In this document: positions 12,901 through 26,100 of the stretch, in pieces | Position numbering within the stretch: the stretch's first letter is position 1 | How the letters are laid out: each line of letters opens with the position of its first letter | Made by a program: the position numbers and the translations under genes | Notes under the pieces: generated by a model | Databases searched by the model: none | Told to the model about the DNA's origin: nothing | What the model saw: the letters and a program-made list of their open reading frames with translations, nothing else | NCBI GenBank assembly: GCA_021234535.1 | Contig: CM037830.1 | Location: forward strand, 15,927,116-15,991,115 | Origin: Stichopus chloronotus | Taxonomy: Eukaryota; Echinodermata; Holothuroidea; Aspidochirotida; Stichopodidae | DNA: 64,000 bases | Direction: 5' to 3'

Positions 12901-15900
12901 TCCATCATAATCATTGGCAGATGTATTTCACGTAGCCTAATTTGCATATCAGATTCGGGACCACAGTTTTTTTTTTACATATTTCTCTTTGAGTAAGTGT
13001 GGTGACTTAAACTTGCAGAAAGTCAAAGGGTACCACATATTGACGACATAGGGATAGAAATCACATGATGGTGGAAACGGAGAATAAAAAAAAAAATTCT
13101 CAAAGGTGAAAGGTCAGCTTCCGGTGTAATGATTTCGACGAAATCAGCTGTAAAATGTCACATGTTGGTTAAGGCGGTTCAAGGAAGACGTGCGCAATTA
13201 TGAAAAGGAGTAAACACTTTGTAGTCTGAATTTGAATGCACCATTATGCTTCCTAGTGCGAAACTCATCAGGTGACCGTGGCAAAGTCAAGCAAAGACTT
13301 TCTCCGACATATTATGCAGTGCATCGGTATCAGAAACAGAATGCCATGAATACTGCACACAAAGAAAAGGGAAAAAGAAAAAAAAAAACTTGAGTTCCAT
13401 CTCAGATATACACACTCGATTGGAAACCAAACCCTTTAAGGAATAATTACCCACTGATAAGTTTGCACCATCATAATCTGCACACCACAGCGGCGGGCAT
13501 GCGCACACGTGTTTAACTTAGAAGGATATTTCGGGATTAATGACGTATTTATGCCAGTCTCTGTCGATTTAGAGAATCCAATGAGGTAGATGTCTAGCTA
13601 AGGGCTCTTTCTCCGGATGTCATTGACTTTCAATCAACCATAGATTCTACAATAACCCGGTAGTTTATGCATTTTAAAACAGCGTGGCGTTCTATATAGC
13701 CTATTACTCCATTGACGGAAATGAAAACCTTGCACTTACGTAGGAATCATAACTGAAGGCTTGTTGTAGATAGAATACGTTTGCAGCATGACACTATTGG
13801 TGTAGTTGAAACTCAGTCTAGTTCTGCCAGTAACTGTAACTCAGTTTAGTTAGATCTCGGTAACAGGTGTTCTGGCCGAGTGAATACATAGGTGGTGGTA
13901 TTTGAATCAACGAAGCTTCGAACCTGGGAGGTTCGGGATTCGATCTCCGGCCATGTCACAGAAGGACTGTATTTTCGTCCAAGAGTAATCTATGGTTTTC
14001 TCATCTGAATTGACCTTGTGAAAAAAAAAAAAATTAGATGTGAAATGATTTTCAGACGTGAAGTTGTAATATACAAGCCACAGGCTACATCCACAGTTGT
14101 GGGGTTGCTAAGCGTCGTAAAGTAACTGTCCTTCAAGGTTTGAATAAATGAATGAATAAAAAAAACATACTTCTTCTTTAATGGCATTGAATGTGTGTTC
14201 CAATATGATTGCTTACTACTATGTGGCTTTCCTCCGAGATAAAGAGGTGTGTTTGTTTGCCTTTCCAACTCTGGTTATAGTGTATGAAAGGACTAAGTAT
14301 TGATTACACACCGACCGTCGTGGGACTTTCAAATACCACCGACGACAGTGCGGTAATCTTTGAAACAATTTTAAATTTAATCGTAAGTTTGATGAAAACA
14401 GTCGATTAAACGTCTAAAAATAAGAAGTGACCTTGATGGAGTGATAGAAGTGTTAGTCACGCTCGTCACTCTCGTATATGTAACACTGGTGAATGATATA
14501 AATGTGTGTTTTTTTGTAGTGTATGTTATCAGTGCTGTTTTACAGAACAATCTTTGGACGGGTCATGAATTAATGTCCCTACCTGTCCAAAAGCTGAAAG
14601 CAAAATTGATGAAAAGACGATTTTGAAATAGACATGGAGAAGCCACCTGCATTTGTCTGCTTCATATATAAGTACTTACTCACCAGAAGCAAAAAAAAAA
14701 AAAAAATACTGATTTATTATAGGGATTAGACGACGGCTGACAGTCGCTAGGCTCAGTTTGGCAGATTTTGCCAATTCAAAGTTGTGTGATAACGAGTGAT
14801 CGACTTAGGTATTTATGATAACAACCAACAGGACAGTCTGTCATTATTAAATACCCCTCCGAGGCACGAATAGCTGTCTTTCTTGTTTTATTCTCGAAGC
14901 AACCAAAAGCTGTAAAAATAAATCATATACTTTTGATGATGATATTTTCAGATATTGTTTTTATATAGTTGGCATTTCAATGCACACGTCATGTAAAGAT
15001 CATTAATAAAACTTTAAACATCTCAAGAGGAAAGCAAACAGGTCTTCAAAATTCAGAATTACTGTTATATGCAATAATGTTCTGGAGTTTCAAAAAAAAA
15101 AAGAATGGAACTCTCTATAGACGAGAAGTTATTGAAATTAAGGGGTTAAAATATAATAACTCATACAAAGACTTAACTTATGACGGAGCAGGCTACCTTA
15201 AATCATTTATGTATATTTTCTTGTCACGTTGTACGAATGCTAATATAAGATGCTTTGTGATGCTAATCTTTCAAATTTGTGAATGGTTTAGACAGGAAAT
15301 ATCTAATTTATCACAGACTTCATTCAGAACAAAATATGTGTATATATACACGGAATGGGGCGAGAAATGGCAAACAAATAAATGTGCACCCATATAGAAG
15401 GTATATAAAATGGGAGTGTGGGAATGTTTCGAGGAGCGTCTCGATTAAATGTAATTTCTTGTGCATACACCTTCATTCAAATTATCAATGTTCAGAACTA
15501 ATTGTTAAGATAAATGCAATTTATCATATATTTAAATCTCTATTAAAATTATCGTTTATTTTTCTCTTTATCTTATTTTTTGTTTTCAATTTTTCCGTCA
15601 TCAGAAGATGTTCATAAGTCTTCCTGCGGAGCTATTCCACACTGACCAAGATGGAGACGAGACAGACGATGATGTGAGAGGTAGTAAACGCAGGATCCGT
15701 TTCACGAGTCTCCAAAACGGTAAACTCTTCCTCTCGGAGAGCAACCTCGACGGAGAATCTCTCTTCGATGCAGATAATCAAAAGGTCATCTCGGCTGAGC
15801 TGACCGGCCGAAAGATATCGGGGCTGTCCCAAACGGTGAATTACTCCATCGAGATACCGCAGGTAACTCTAAAGAGCAAGATAGTGCGATATGCGTATAG

Positions 15901-18900
15901 CTTATCGTATATAGATCATAAACACTGTTAACAGGGCTTATTGATCCCCTTGTAATCGATATACATTTATAAACGAACGAGAAGATACTGGCATTGTGAA
16001 TAATTTATGAAGTTCACGAGGCGATATTACATCAACCTTAATTGGTCGGTGATGATAAGTTTACAGATATTCCCAAAGATTGAAAACGACAATCCCTTCG
16101 TGATGTTGGAAGACTGATATTTTCTTCACCAGTTTGCTGACAGAAAAAAAAATAAAATCTACGAGGAAACTTGAAGGCTACAAGGACTTGTAATTCAACA
16201 ATTCTGGCTTAAAAATATAGTTCCATTTTAGATCGAAAGAATACCTGATCCGTCAAATTTGCCAAAGTTCTCAAATTACCTCGAGGTGGAGTTCTTCCAG
16301 CTTTGTCGATTAAAGTCTGCTCGTGTCTTTGTCTTACAAGCGTATAATAGCCTTTCTTATATTTATGGTTCTATTGAATTGTTTTTTTAGATGTATAAAA
16401 TTTCGAGATGGTCTAGTTCTGATCGAAAAAAAATCTTCCTGAGGTTGGGAAACCTTAATGGAAAGGGTCTATGGGAGATTTTGATCCATAGGTGAAAAAG
16501 ATAGTGCTTTTATTTCACAGGATTTCTCAGTACCAGTTCTGTACATGCATACTATAATGATTTGTGTATGTAAGGGATGATGATCTAGAATAGGTAACAT
16601 TTGTGATAGCAAATGAGTTATATAAGAAAGTGGGCTCCGTAAAAGTTGTAAACTTTTCCGACAAAGAAGAAAAAAGAGAGAGAAAAACGACATGTAGTTG
16701 ACACTCTCGATGCTGTGACGAGTCTCGTGTAATCAAATGTTCCCACTGGGTCTGTAGTAACTCGTTTCGATAAAGCGAAAGGCTTTTGTACCTTCTTAAA
16801 AACACAGGATAAGAAGAGGGGCTTTTCTGTATTACTGTACTTAGAGAATTGCAAGTACAGTCAAAAGACAAAATAGGGAACAACTTACCGCCATTTCTGT
16901 TTGATGTATACCGATGGACGGAACAAACTTACCTGAGGGTGTGCTTTGCACCTGACTATATTACCTTATATTTCAAAACAATGACGTCATACAGTGAGAT
17001 TATATACTCCAGATTTCATTAAGATGAAATCCATTTGAAAGCCAAATTGATAATAATATAGTGTTTTATATCTCTCTTTCGAGGTAATCCAGTTTACTAA
17101 AAGGTATTGCTTAATTGGTAAATCGACTTAAACAGAAAACATCAATACGATTTTTCGTGCTTTTGTGATGGTCAATTCATTTCATACTTCGATGGTCAAT
17201 TCTGCCAAATCTATATACAGGACTTTCGTCAAACACTTTCCCAACGGCTTTAACCCAAGAAACGTGTCCTACAAATGGGTGAATAAAGGAATACTCCCAA
17301 TTCATTTGATAATTGAATAGAAACGATGAGAAGAAAATTTATTTATAACCGATGATATCTGGAGTACCTCATAGAGTTCGCTATAATCAAATAATCCCAC
17401 AGGACTTTAACGTTTCCTGAATGAGTTTTCCTGTGATAAATTCAGAAGCAATAGGAAACTTGTTCTTTGTGTTTTATATATTATTAGTTATAGTCTGAAC
17501 TTACTTTTATCTTAGGCTTTGGTAAATTTGATTTCCAACTTGACATTATTATTCTGTAACCCAAGGTTTGATCTATGCACAACAAAAGGAAGGCCTGTCG
17601 GTCAGTGAAATCGCTAAAACTAACTTCAAGTTCATTTACATAACGAGAAACTTAATTAGAGAAAAGAGTTAAATAGTACCGTATTGCTACTGTAGTATAT
17701 TTATTGGAGGGGTGGTGTGGGGGGGGGGGGTTACGTCACCTGCATATTTATACTTCAGTAATGCGATATACATACTGCGTATAACAAAAGTCTATAGAAA
17801 TACACAGATTAATTTGATTTTCAATAAATGAATGCAAAAGAAAATACCCAAAACGAACGTAACATTCATCAAAATAATACAGTCTTTCTGTAATATCAAG
17901 TGACCTAAAATTTGAATATAATTAGTGCGACCGACTTACGCATTTTTTCAGTTGTTACGTGATTACTCAGATATGTCCCACCTGTCACAATTCTTATTGA
18001 TTTGAAATGCCACAGTTCCGTTTTATGAGGCACAGCTGACTCTGCCAGGCCAACCATGAATGCTATTACCAGACTTAAAGTCGATCTATTATTATTACAC
18101 GATCTCTTTGTGAGATGTACAGATTTGCATATTTGGGGGGGGGGGGTGGGAATGACGTCACTAATGGTTCGAAAGGAATTGATGATGGATAAATTTTGTT
18201 TACGCTCTTCCCCTCAATTGAATAATTAAATATTATTTTAGGAATCTTGGACACCTGGAATTTCTCCCGTATCCTGTAGTGGAACTTGCTTAACACGAAT
18301 GACCAATTCCATCCATTCGCGTGTAAGAAGAAAAATTGTTGGTCAAACCAGGATTCCTCCTTTCTTTTATAACCGAAAGAAAGAAATGAAAACCACAGTG
18401 GGCACAGATTATCAACCTAAGATACTAAGCAGAGTTATATAATCATCTGGAAGTGAATTGAATTAAAAAAATTGCTAATTTTTGTTTTTCTTTTTTCTTG
18501 ACAAATTTCCAACCTTCTGAGGATTCCAGTTATTGTAGTATAATGTAATGTAATGTACTCACGATCTTCAACTACTTTCAAACGTAAGATTCAGTTACTT
18601 AATCAATTAATCAACCTATCAGTTAATAAATGAATCAATCAAATCAAAGTCAATGTCACAATTGTCCTCTCAATAAACCAAGAGTATTAGCTACTGTCAG
18701 AAGTTACGTCCAACACCGCTGGCCAAGAGTCACAGTTTTAAGACGTGATGCCATACGTACACGTGAGCCTCCCGTAATAATTTATTAAAGACCCAAATTG
18801 ACTCGATTCACCCCAACATCTCAAACCGCATTGATATTTCTCTTCTAAACCTTCACTGGAAAGTCTCGAAACCAACCCGCTGCTGCCGGCAGGCCTCTTT

Positions 18901-20114
18901 CCGAAGGTGTTAACGTCCACACCAAGGTGGTTTCAAGTTTTAACATTGACAGAACCCAGAAGGCGTCGAAACATATCGATAAGACCTCGACATTTACGTC
19001 ATTTTTCTCTCTTTCAGGATTGTTTTTTTCTTTCAGGGGAAAATGTTTGTTTTCTTTATTACTTCTTTTTAAATTTCGGTGTTTACTTCTAACATTTCAT
19101 ACTTATTTCCTTTTCGGGTCTCCTTCGGTATCGAGATTTTTTTTTTTTCTCTCTTTAATGAAGTTACATTAAAGCTTGCTCGACGTAACATACGGTGTGC
19201 ATTATGTACCTAATTGAATATTACAAGATTAGCTTGCCGTTCCCCCGCTAACAGTCTATATGCGACATTTGACGATGACTTGGCATTCACACCGTGTGGT
19301 TTCTCTGAGGTACAATTATGATCTCTAAAATTCAAGGAAGTCGTGGGTGTCGTGAGGCACTCATCCTGAGCCAACTTTCGAAGTTTATTAAATAGAACAC
19401 AAGAATCCTACATCAGCCACAAGTAGATGTTACCTCGGGGGAAATATAGACCACTGCTTACCAGACAAACGTGGGCGCTAGTTTCTCCAAACCCTCGTTT
19501 TAAAAGCTTGTAACTTCCCTAAAATATTTAGCATAATGCCAAAATTTGTTCCAGGAGCTTATCATTTTTTTCCCCGTCGTTTAGAGTCCTTCCCCCACTG
19601 GGAATTGGTTTTTATCAATCTGATAATTTTCCCACAAAGTTCCTATTCACGGACTTACATAACTAAACAAAAGGAAATAAGTGAAAAAAAAGTAACAAAA
19701 GTAAATGCAAAATCGGGCGAAATCTTAAGCCGAATCAAAATTAAATGTAAATCTCTGGAGAACAGGGATTTTCTTCTTAACTGTTGTGAATGACATATTG
19801 AGTAACTTTAATTACCGACAAAACTATAGTTTAGAAGAAATAGATTTTTTTTTATTAAATACAAATGTGTAACAAATTATTCTATACTGCTATTTAATAT
19901 TGAATTACGTTATCCATCCGTGGGTGTTATCGTGTAAAAGTAATCCTTTATATTGTACAGACCTAACCCGTATTGTTTAACTCTTGCCTCATTCCCCTCA
20001 AAATTAATATTTTAATTCTCTCGTAGACGATACCGTCTGAGGCGCTGTCTGGGAGTTCACATACATATGTGATTGTCTCAGCATAATATGTATAGTTCAC
20101 AGCATGTTAACGGT

Positions 20115-20185
<71 letters not shown>

Positions 20186-23100
20186 TGGCTATGCCTCGTC
20201 TGTAGGGATTCCCCTCGATATTAATTTTACAAACTTCTCACTAACCTGTTAAGCTATTAATGAAGATAACTCTTTATTATTATTCACAGGCCGGAGGAAA
20301 TTACAATTGCGTCTATTGGGACGAATCAGGTAAAGAGTCACCGAACTCGCTTCTTTATAAATGCATTCATCTTAAGTGAGTGTCTCACTTAAATAAGTTT
20401 TTAAATTAACAGAGAGACACGGACGAATTATTAGAAATAAAGTTATTTAATGTCTTTTGATGTAACATTTAATACTGCAATATTGTAACTTTTAAGATAT
20501 GACCTTCTCGAAGTATCTGCTCATTTGATATTTGTACCAGGATTGTTCTAGGGATTATTTTTCATCATTTATGTTGAACTTCACTTAATTACCTTATTAG
20601 GTGGATTTTGGTCATATGAGGGTTTACAGAGAATACGCTACACAGACGGCAACAGTAGCATCGAATGCACCTCCACCCACCTAACCTACTTCGCTGTCCT
20701 CTTGGTACGTAGAAATATATCAATTTAATTAACAAATATGACAACATTATGACACAGAGATAATCTTTATATTATGACTTCTTTGTAAACGTTCCACAAA
20801 CTTCAATGTATGCAAGTACTTTTTTTCGATCGTTATCAACACAGGTGCAATGAACGTTTAGTAGAATAAACAAGAAAGCCAAATGACTTTGTTATTCCTT
20901 GCCAATGTAAATGAAGAACACAGTACAACATGTACATACCAATTTTGAGATTCAAGCACCTTATCATTCTAGAGAGAGCATGCCTACACTGAACTCTTTT
21001 GACCACATGGTGTACTAAACAGTTTGACCTCTGCTGACCTAAAATGACCTTTGAACTTCACCCAAAACAATAGAGATCATCTACGCACATTGACTAACCC
21101 ACACAATAAGTATGACATCAGTCAAGATTACGCTTCTTTAGATACTGTGTTTACAAGGTTTTCACAGTTTGACCTCTGATGACCTCAAATGACCTTTGAC
21201 CTTCACAAAAACACTAGGGACCATCTAATCACTTTGACCAACCGACACAGTAAGCATGACATTAGTTTCAATTACCTTTCTTGAGATATTGTGTTTACAA
21301 GGTTTTCACATTTTGACCACTGGTGCCCTCAAACGACCTTTGACCTCTACAAAAAATAGAAGGACTCCTCTATTTAATATGACCAACACACCCACAAAGT
21401 ACGACATTAGTTACGGCTATACTCCTTGAGATATAGTATTTATATGTTGTTTACAAAGGTTTTGCAATTTGACCTCTGGTGACCGCAAATGACCTTTGAC
21501 TTCCACCAAAAACAATAGGGATCATCTACTTAATGTGACCAACACACACATCTAGTATGAGATCAGTCAAGGTTACCCTCCTTGAGATATCGTGTTTACA
21601 AGCAAGGTGTGACACACCCACACACACATACATACACACACACGACATCACCATCGGATTGATTCATTTTGCCTTCGGCACTGAATCAAAAAAGGAGTCA
21701 CATGGCCGGCCGGTAGGGACAATTTTCACACTATTAGTGTAGCTAACACCGTCCTCTGATACCGTGCTTCAAAGGGCAAATACTAACGATACGTACAGTT
21801 CCTAACCTTTAACTGATAGAAACACGAATAAACGTGTTATTCATACTGCTCATATATACTATTTGAAAAAGGTTGGGCACGTGAGCCTCGTAACAAGCTG
21901 TTGGGTAAAAAATATCCAACTTGGTAAAAGGAATCCATTGTTGTTAAACTCAAGAAGTCTAAATTTTGAAAAATTTGGGCATTTTCTTTTACCCAACACT
22001 TTGTTACGAGGAATACGTAACCAACGTATGTAAACGCTGGGTATATTTGAGTGCTGCACTGACTATGAAAACTATTTGTAGTGACGTCCGTTACTGCCAT
22101 GTTTTAAAATTAACCAGCTGCTTGATGCGCACACCATCTCACACCCCGATTACCAAATGCTACCTCGTCTAATTTTTCCTTTAATCCACACCATGAAATT
22201 ATTATTACGCCTATGTGTTTTTCTACACATCCTTTTTGTTTCGAAATTTTTATTTCAAACAGACGAAATAACGAGCACAAATTCAATATATTTTAACGAT
22301 ACTTTCTGATTGGTTAAAGAGTGTAAACGTCGTGTGGTATATCTTAAGCTCATGCCGCAAAGAGACTTGTGTATGAAAGATACTGAAGGTATCTTAGACA
22401 AAGTGTGAAATCATAAACGACAGAAGGAGAAAAGAGAGCGAGAAGGTTAGACAGATGAAACTGACAACTCCGAAGGTTGAAAGAAAATAAAATGTAATTT
22501 GTTAAATTAAGGGTGTCTCTATATATTGCTGAAGCAAACAAGGCTGTTTCCATCGGGCTGAAATCAGGAACTTCAGAATTATTAATATTTTAAGCTATCC
22601 TTTTAAAACTGTTTTCCACAATTTTATCTTCAGTAGATATGAATCGTTTAGATAACGTAGATAAAGCCTAAATAAGCAGTGGTTGTACGAGCCTAACTTA
22701 GTATGTAGATCTAGGATGCTAGGTGTAATATGTATTGGAACAGGACATACTATAACAGAATTCCATATCTCAATTACTTATTAAGGTCTCTGTATATTTC
22801 CACGTTTTTTTTTTCTTCTTCACTTTACAAGCTATGTATTACTTAAAAACAATGGTTCACAAAGGCTTACTATTTGTAGTCTGTGTGGCCTCGGTTAGCC
22901 ATTTGGTGGCCTAATTTGCATATGTAATGCATATGAAATGATCATTGTAATAACTCGTCGCATGTCAATGTCCTAACTGTTTATCAAAATATTTCTCCAA
23001 ACGTGTAATAAAATCCTTGATAGTGCACTGAAATGTGCCTCTTTCTGGTTCGCTTCACAAATTTCTTGAAAAGCTACGTTCACCTTTGTCCAGTCAATTA

Positions 23101-26100
23101 CAAACAGTAAATTGTTATGATATGAACAAGACAACATGAAGTCATAAAAACCGGTCAAAACCGATGAGAGAATAAATGGCGATAAAATCAATTCAAAGCA
23201 ATTTTCCACCTCATTTCCCTTCTAAATTTTTCTGTTAAGCCCCCACGGAAGCCATGCATTATAACGGCATAATGTGTAGACGGTTTGATGCAGCAGGGCA
23301 ACAGAAATCTGTGAACATGATAGTTACACCCATGTAACTCTCTGTTGCTGCTTCTGTTGATGTTTGCCAGTGGTAGGGGTACCTGGAGGCAGGATGTCTC
23401 TCCCCAGAAGCGGTTTTAGGGAGGCTCCGCAAGAGCGAAAGGGGATTTAACAAGCCTGGGAAAGCGATGCCTGGGTACAGGACGTTTATTTCATTCAAAC
23501 ATTTTCTGTCCTTTCCCCACAACCGATGATAAAAGTCTTCCCGCAATTTTAGCGATCATGCTAGTGATGATAGACTCAACTTCAGCTTCTACCCCCCCTC
23601 CCCCACAGAAGGATGTCGCCACTCCGTCACTGATTATTGTCCTTCGGTTTTCTTTAAAATATCAAATATCTTTTTAAGGAGATTCTCTTTCCCTAGTCTG
23701 CGATGATATTTGCAAGAAAAATACGATCTTGTTTCAAATTATTCCCTTCCTTTATTTTTCTTTTTCTTTTTGGTAACTTCCAGAATAAGTTTTGGAGGGC
23801 ATTTTGGAGGGCAATATGTCAGTCTGTTTCGGTGTCGGCCATCGATACTGGTCACGTGGTTACAAAACCTCTATATTTAGAAGAGGCATATCCTTCTGTT
23901 ACTTTGCTGCATCGAACCCTCTGGATTGGATTTCAAAGCACTCCTAGAATTAAACCATATCGAAGAATTCCCCCAATACAAAGAGTGCCCTAAATCTATA
24001 GTCCAATAAACCATTAGCTATGACGTCACAAAATTCAATTAATTTTCTCCCACTGCTTTGCTCGTTTTTTTTTTTTTTTTTTCGTCTTCTTTTTTCCTCG
24101 TCTAACATTTGAGTTTTTTTCTCTCCTTGTTTTTGTCTTTTTTTAAACAGACTACTACGCACCTCTCAAGGGGTAGAGATTTAGATTTCGTCACTGAAGG
24201 TGAAAAAAAGAGGCCAATTTTGATCTTGTAGGGTTGTTGATAGTGATGCGTTTGAAATAGCCGTATGGCAGTCATTCGCGTTTAAAACTCATACCGTATT
24301 TTTTGTGAAGTAGCAAACGTAAACTACATGAAACTGAAAAAAAGCGGACAAGAGAAACTTTAAACAAAGGACAAAATAAAGCCAAACAGATAATGAGCAT
24401 TCATAATGAATTGTGTCCAAAGGATCAACGATAGATACTTAGTTATTTGGCAAGACAATTTGCGTGAGCTATCCCGCCCAAAAAGTATATACAACAATTG
24501 TGTGTTTTTGTGTTTGTTACATACTGCAGGATACCGGCCTCAGTGATGTGGTCCCGGAGCAGCACACAATACCGCTCACTATCATTTCATATGTTGGTAG
24601 TGTCATATCAATGCTGGGCTTGATTGCGACATTTTTAACGTATACCCTCTTCAGGTAAGAAAGATAAATTGAAATGTACGAGTGTTACATTAATAATCTC
24701 CCCGAACCCTTACCCAACCCACCCCTGGTTTCCTTGATCACCTTTTAGGTTAAAACCTTCCGAATGTATGCAGTATCGGAGGATTTTGTGATGACAAACG
24801 TTTTTTGTCATAATGGGCAATACGTTAAATTAATCTAGTGGTCCTCTTCTGAGCAGAGGGTACCAGGAGATTTTGATATTTGAATTTAGACATTTAAATT
24901 GATAAAGACCATGACGAGGGGAAGGGGGGGGGGTTGCAGGTGGAAATAAAACATATGGTTTCATAGGCTATATCATGAAAAGTAGCAAAACTTGTATTTA
25001 TGTATACCGTGCAAAAAGGCATAATTCACCCATGCATGAAAAGGTGAAATACCCAAGTGCCATACGAATGAAGTTTGTAAACTATAACACATCTTTTCAA
25101 GCAGATACGGCTTTGAGGCTTATTCTTTACGAAAATGTAGCCTGCGTAGTGCCTCTCTGGCTGCCGTCCCGTAGCGGTAAGCTGAACGAAAAAAAAAAGG
25201 TCGGGGTAACGAAAGTCTGGTTTCATTCCTCACCTTTGACAGCAACGATTAACCTCACCAAATCCTGATGCTTCAAAAGATCAATCCAGTTTGTCTTCAA
25301 AATAATGACGAATATGTAATGGTTACCATGGTGATATAAAAAAGTCTTTTGATGAAATCAATTTTTTTTATGGAAAATTGCTTGGACTTTTCGAAAGCTT
25401 TTAAAGACATTTTCAGTTGGGAATTTACTCCTAGTTCGATTCCTCGGTTTGTAGTAGCAACATCGAAGAGGCACCACAAAGGAATCTCAAGAGCAAAGAA
25501 CGAAATTTGTTGAAATTTTTTTAATTTGAGGCAAATAATTCTACTGGAGAAGATTTTTTTTCTTTTGAAGTATTGTATTGTCCAAATCATTTTATTATTT
25601 GCAAAATTTCATACGTTGCTTTCAAAAGTCTCGGAGGATTTGAATATTTTTAGGTGTCTGTTATATCTTTGACTCTCATGATGCCATTTTTTAAATTAAA
25701 TATTCATTCACGTTATTTCATTTTTTTATTTCCGTAAAACAAAAGCGACTTCTTTTTAAGTATAAAGTGCAATATGCTTTTGACTTGAAATGCAAGTGTA
25801 AGCCCTCCAGGAATGGTGTCCAGAGTCTGACCTGTTCAGTAGATGAAAAATAACTAATGATGTAATGTAATACACTTTAGTATTATGAGCGTGTCCTTGT
25901 AATTGTTAAGGTGATCACGACTGGACGAACAATAGTACTCATCTGATAAAAATAACTTTGTCAGAATTAATCATTGTCGTGAAATAAGCTATTATTCTGG
26001 AGAATAGGGAATCCAGTTTTCCTGAATTTTCATTTCTTTTATGTAATTCCACAAGGATTTTCTTCATGGTTATTAAAGTTCAAGTTTCCTTTTCAAACAG

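Larger units (their letters stand above)
20705..24529 (+). other. Receptor intron between tethered agonist and TM1, 3.8 kb
   Basis: It contains the DR1-bearing tandem repeat, a fold-back element and a patch richer in G/C at about 23330-23480 of unknown origin. No coding exon was recognised. Confidence 0.7.

Noticed and set aside
14969..15397. 142-codon plus-strand open frame in a receptor intron
   Set aside because: AT-rich, Lys/Asn/Ile-heavy translation with no domain, and no exon is needed between the flanking phase-0 exons.
12936..22922. Shared 14-15-mer CCTAATTTGCATAT (octamer-like) at 12936-12949 and 22909-22922
   Set aside because: One shared 15-mer is expected by chance in 64 kb of AT-rich DNA.
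23259..23546. Patch with higher G/C and a 95-codon minus frame
   Set aside because: Could be an old transposon piece, but no motif or terminal repeat was visible.
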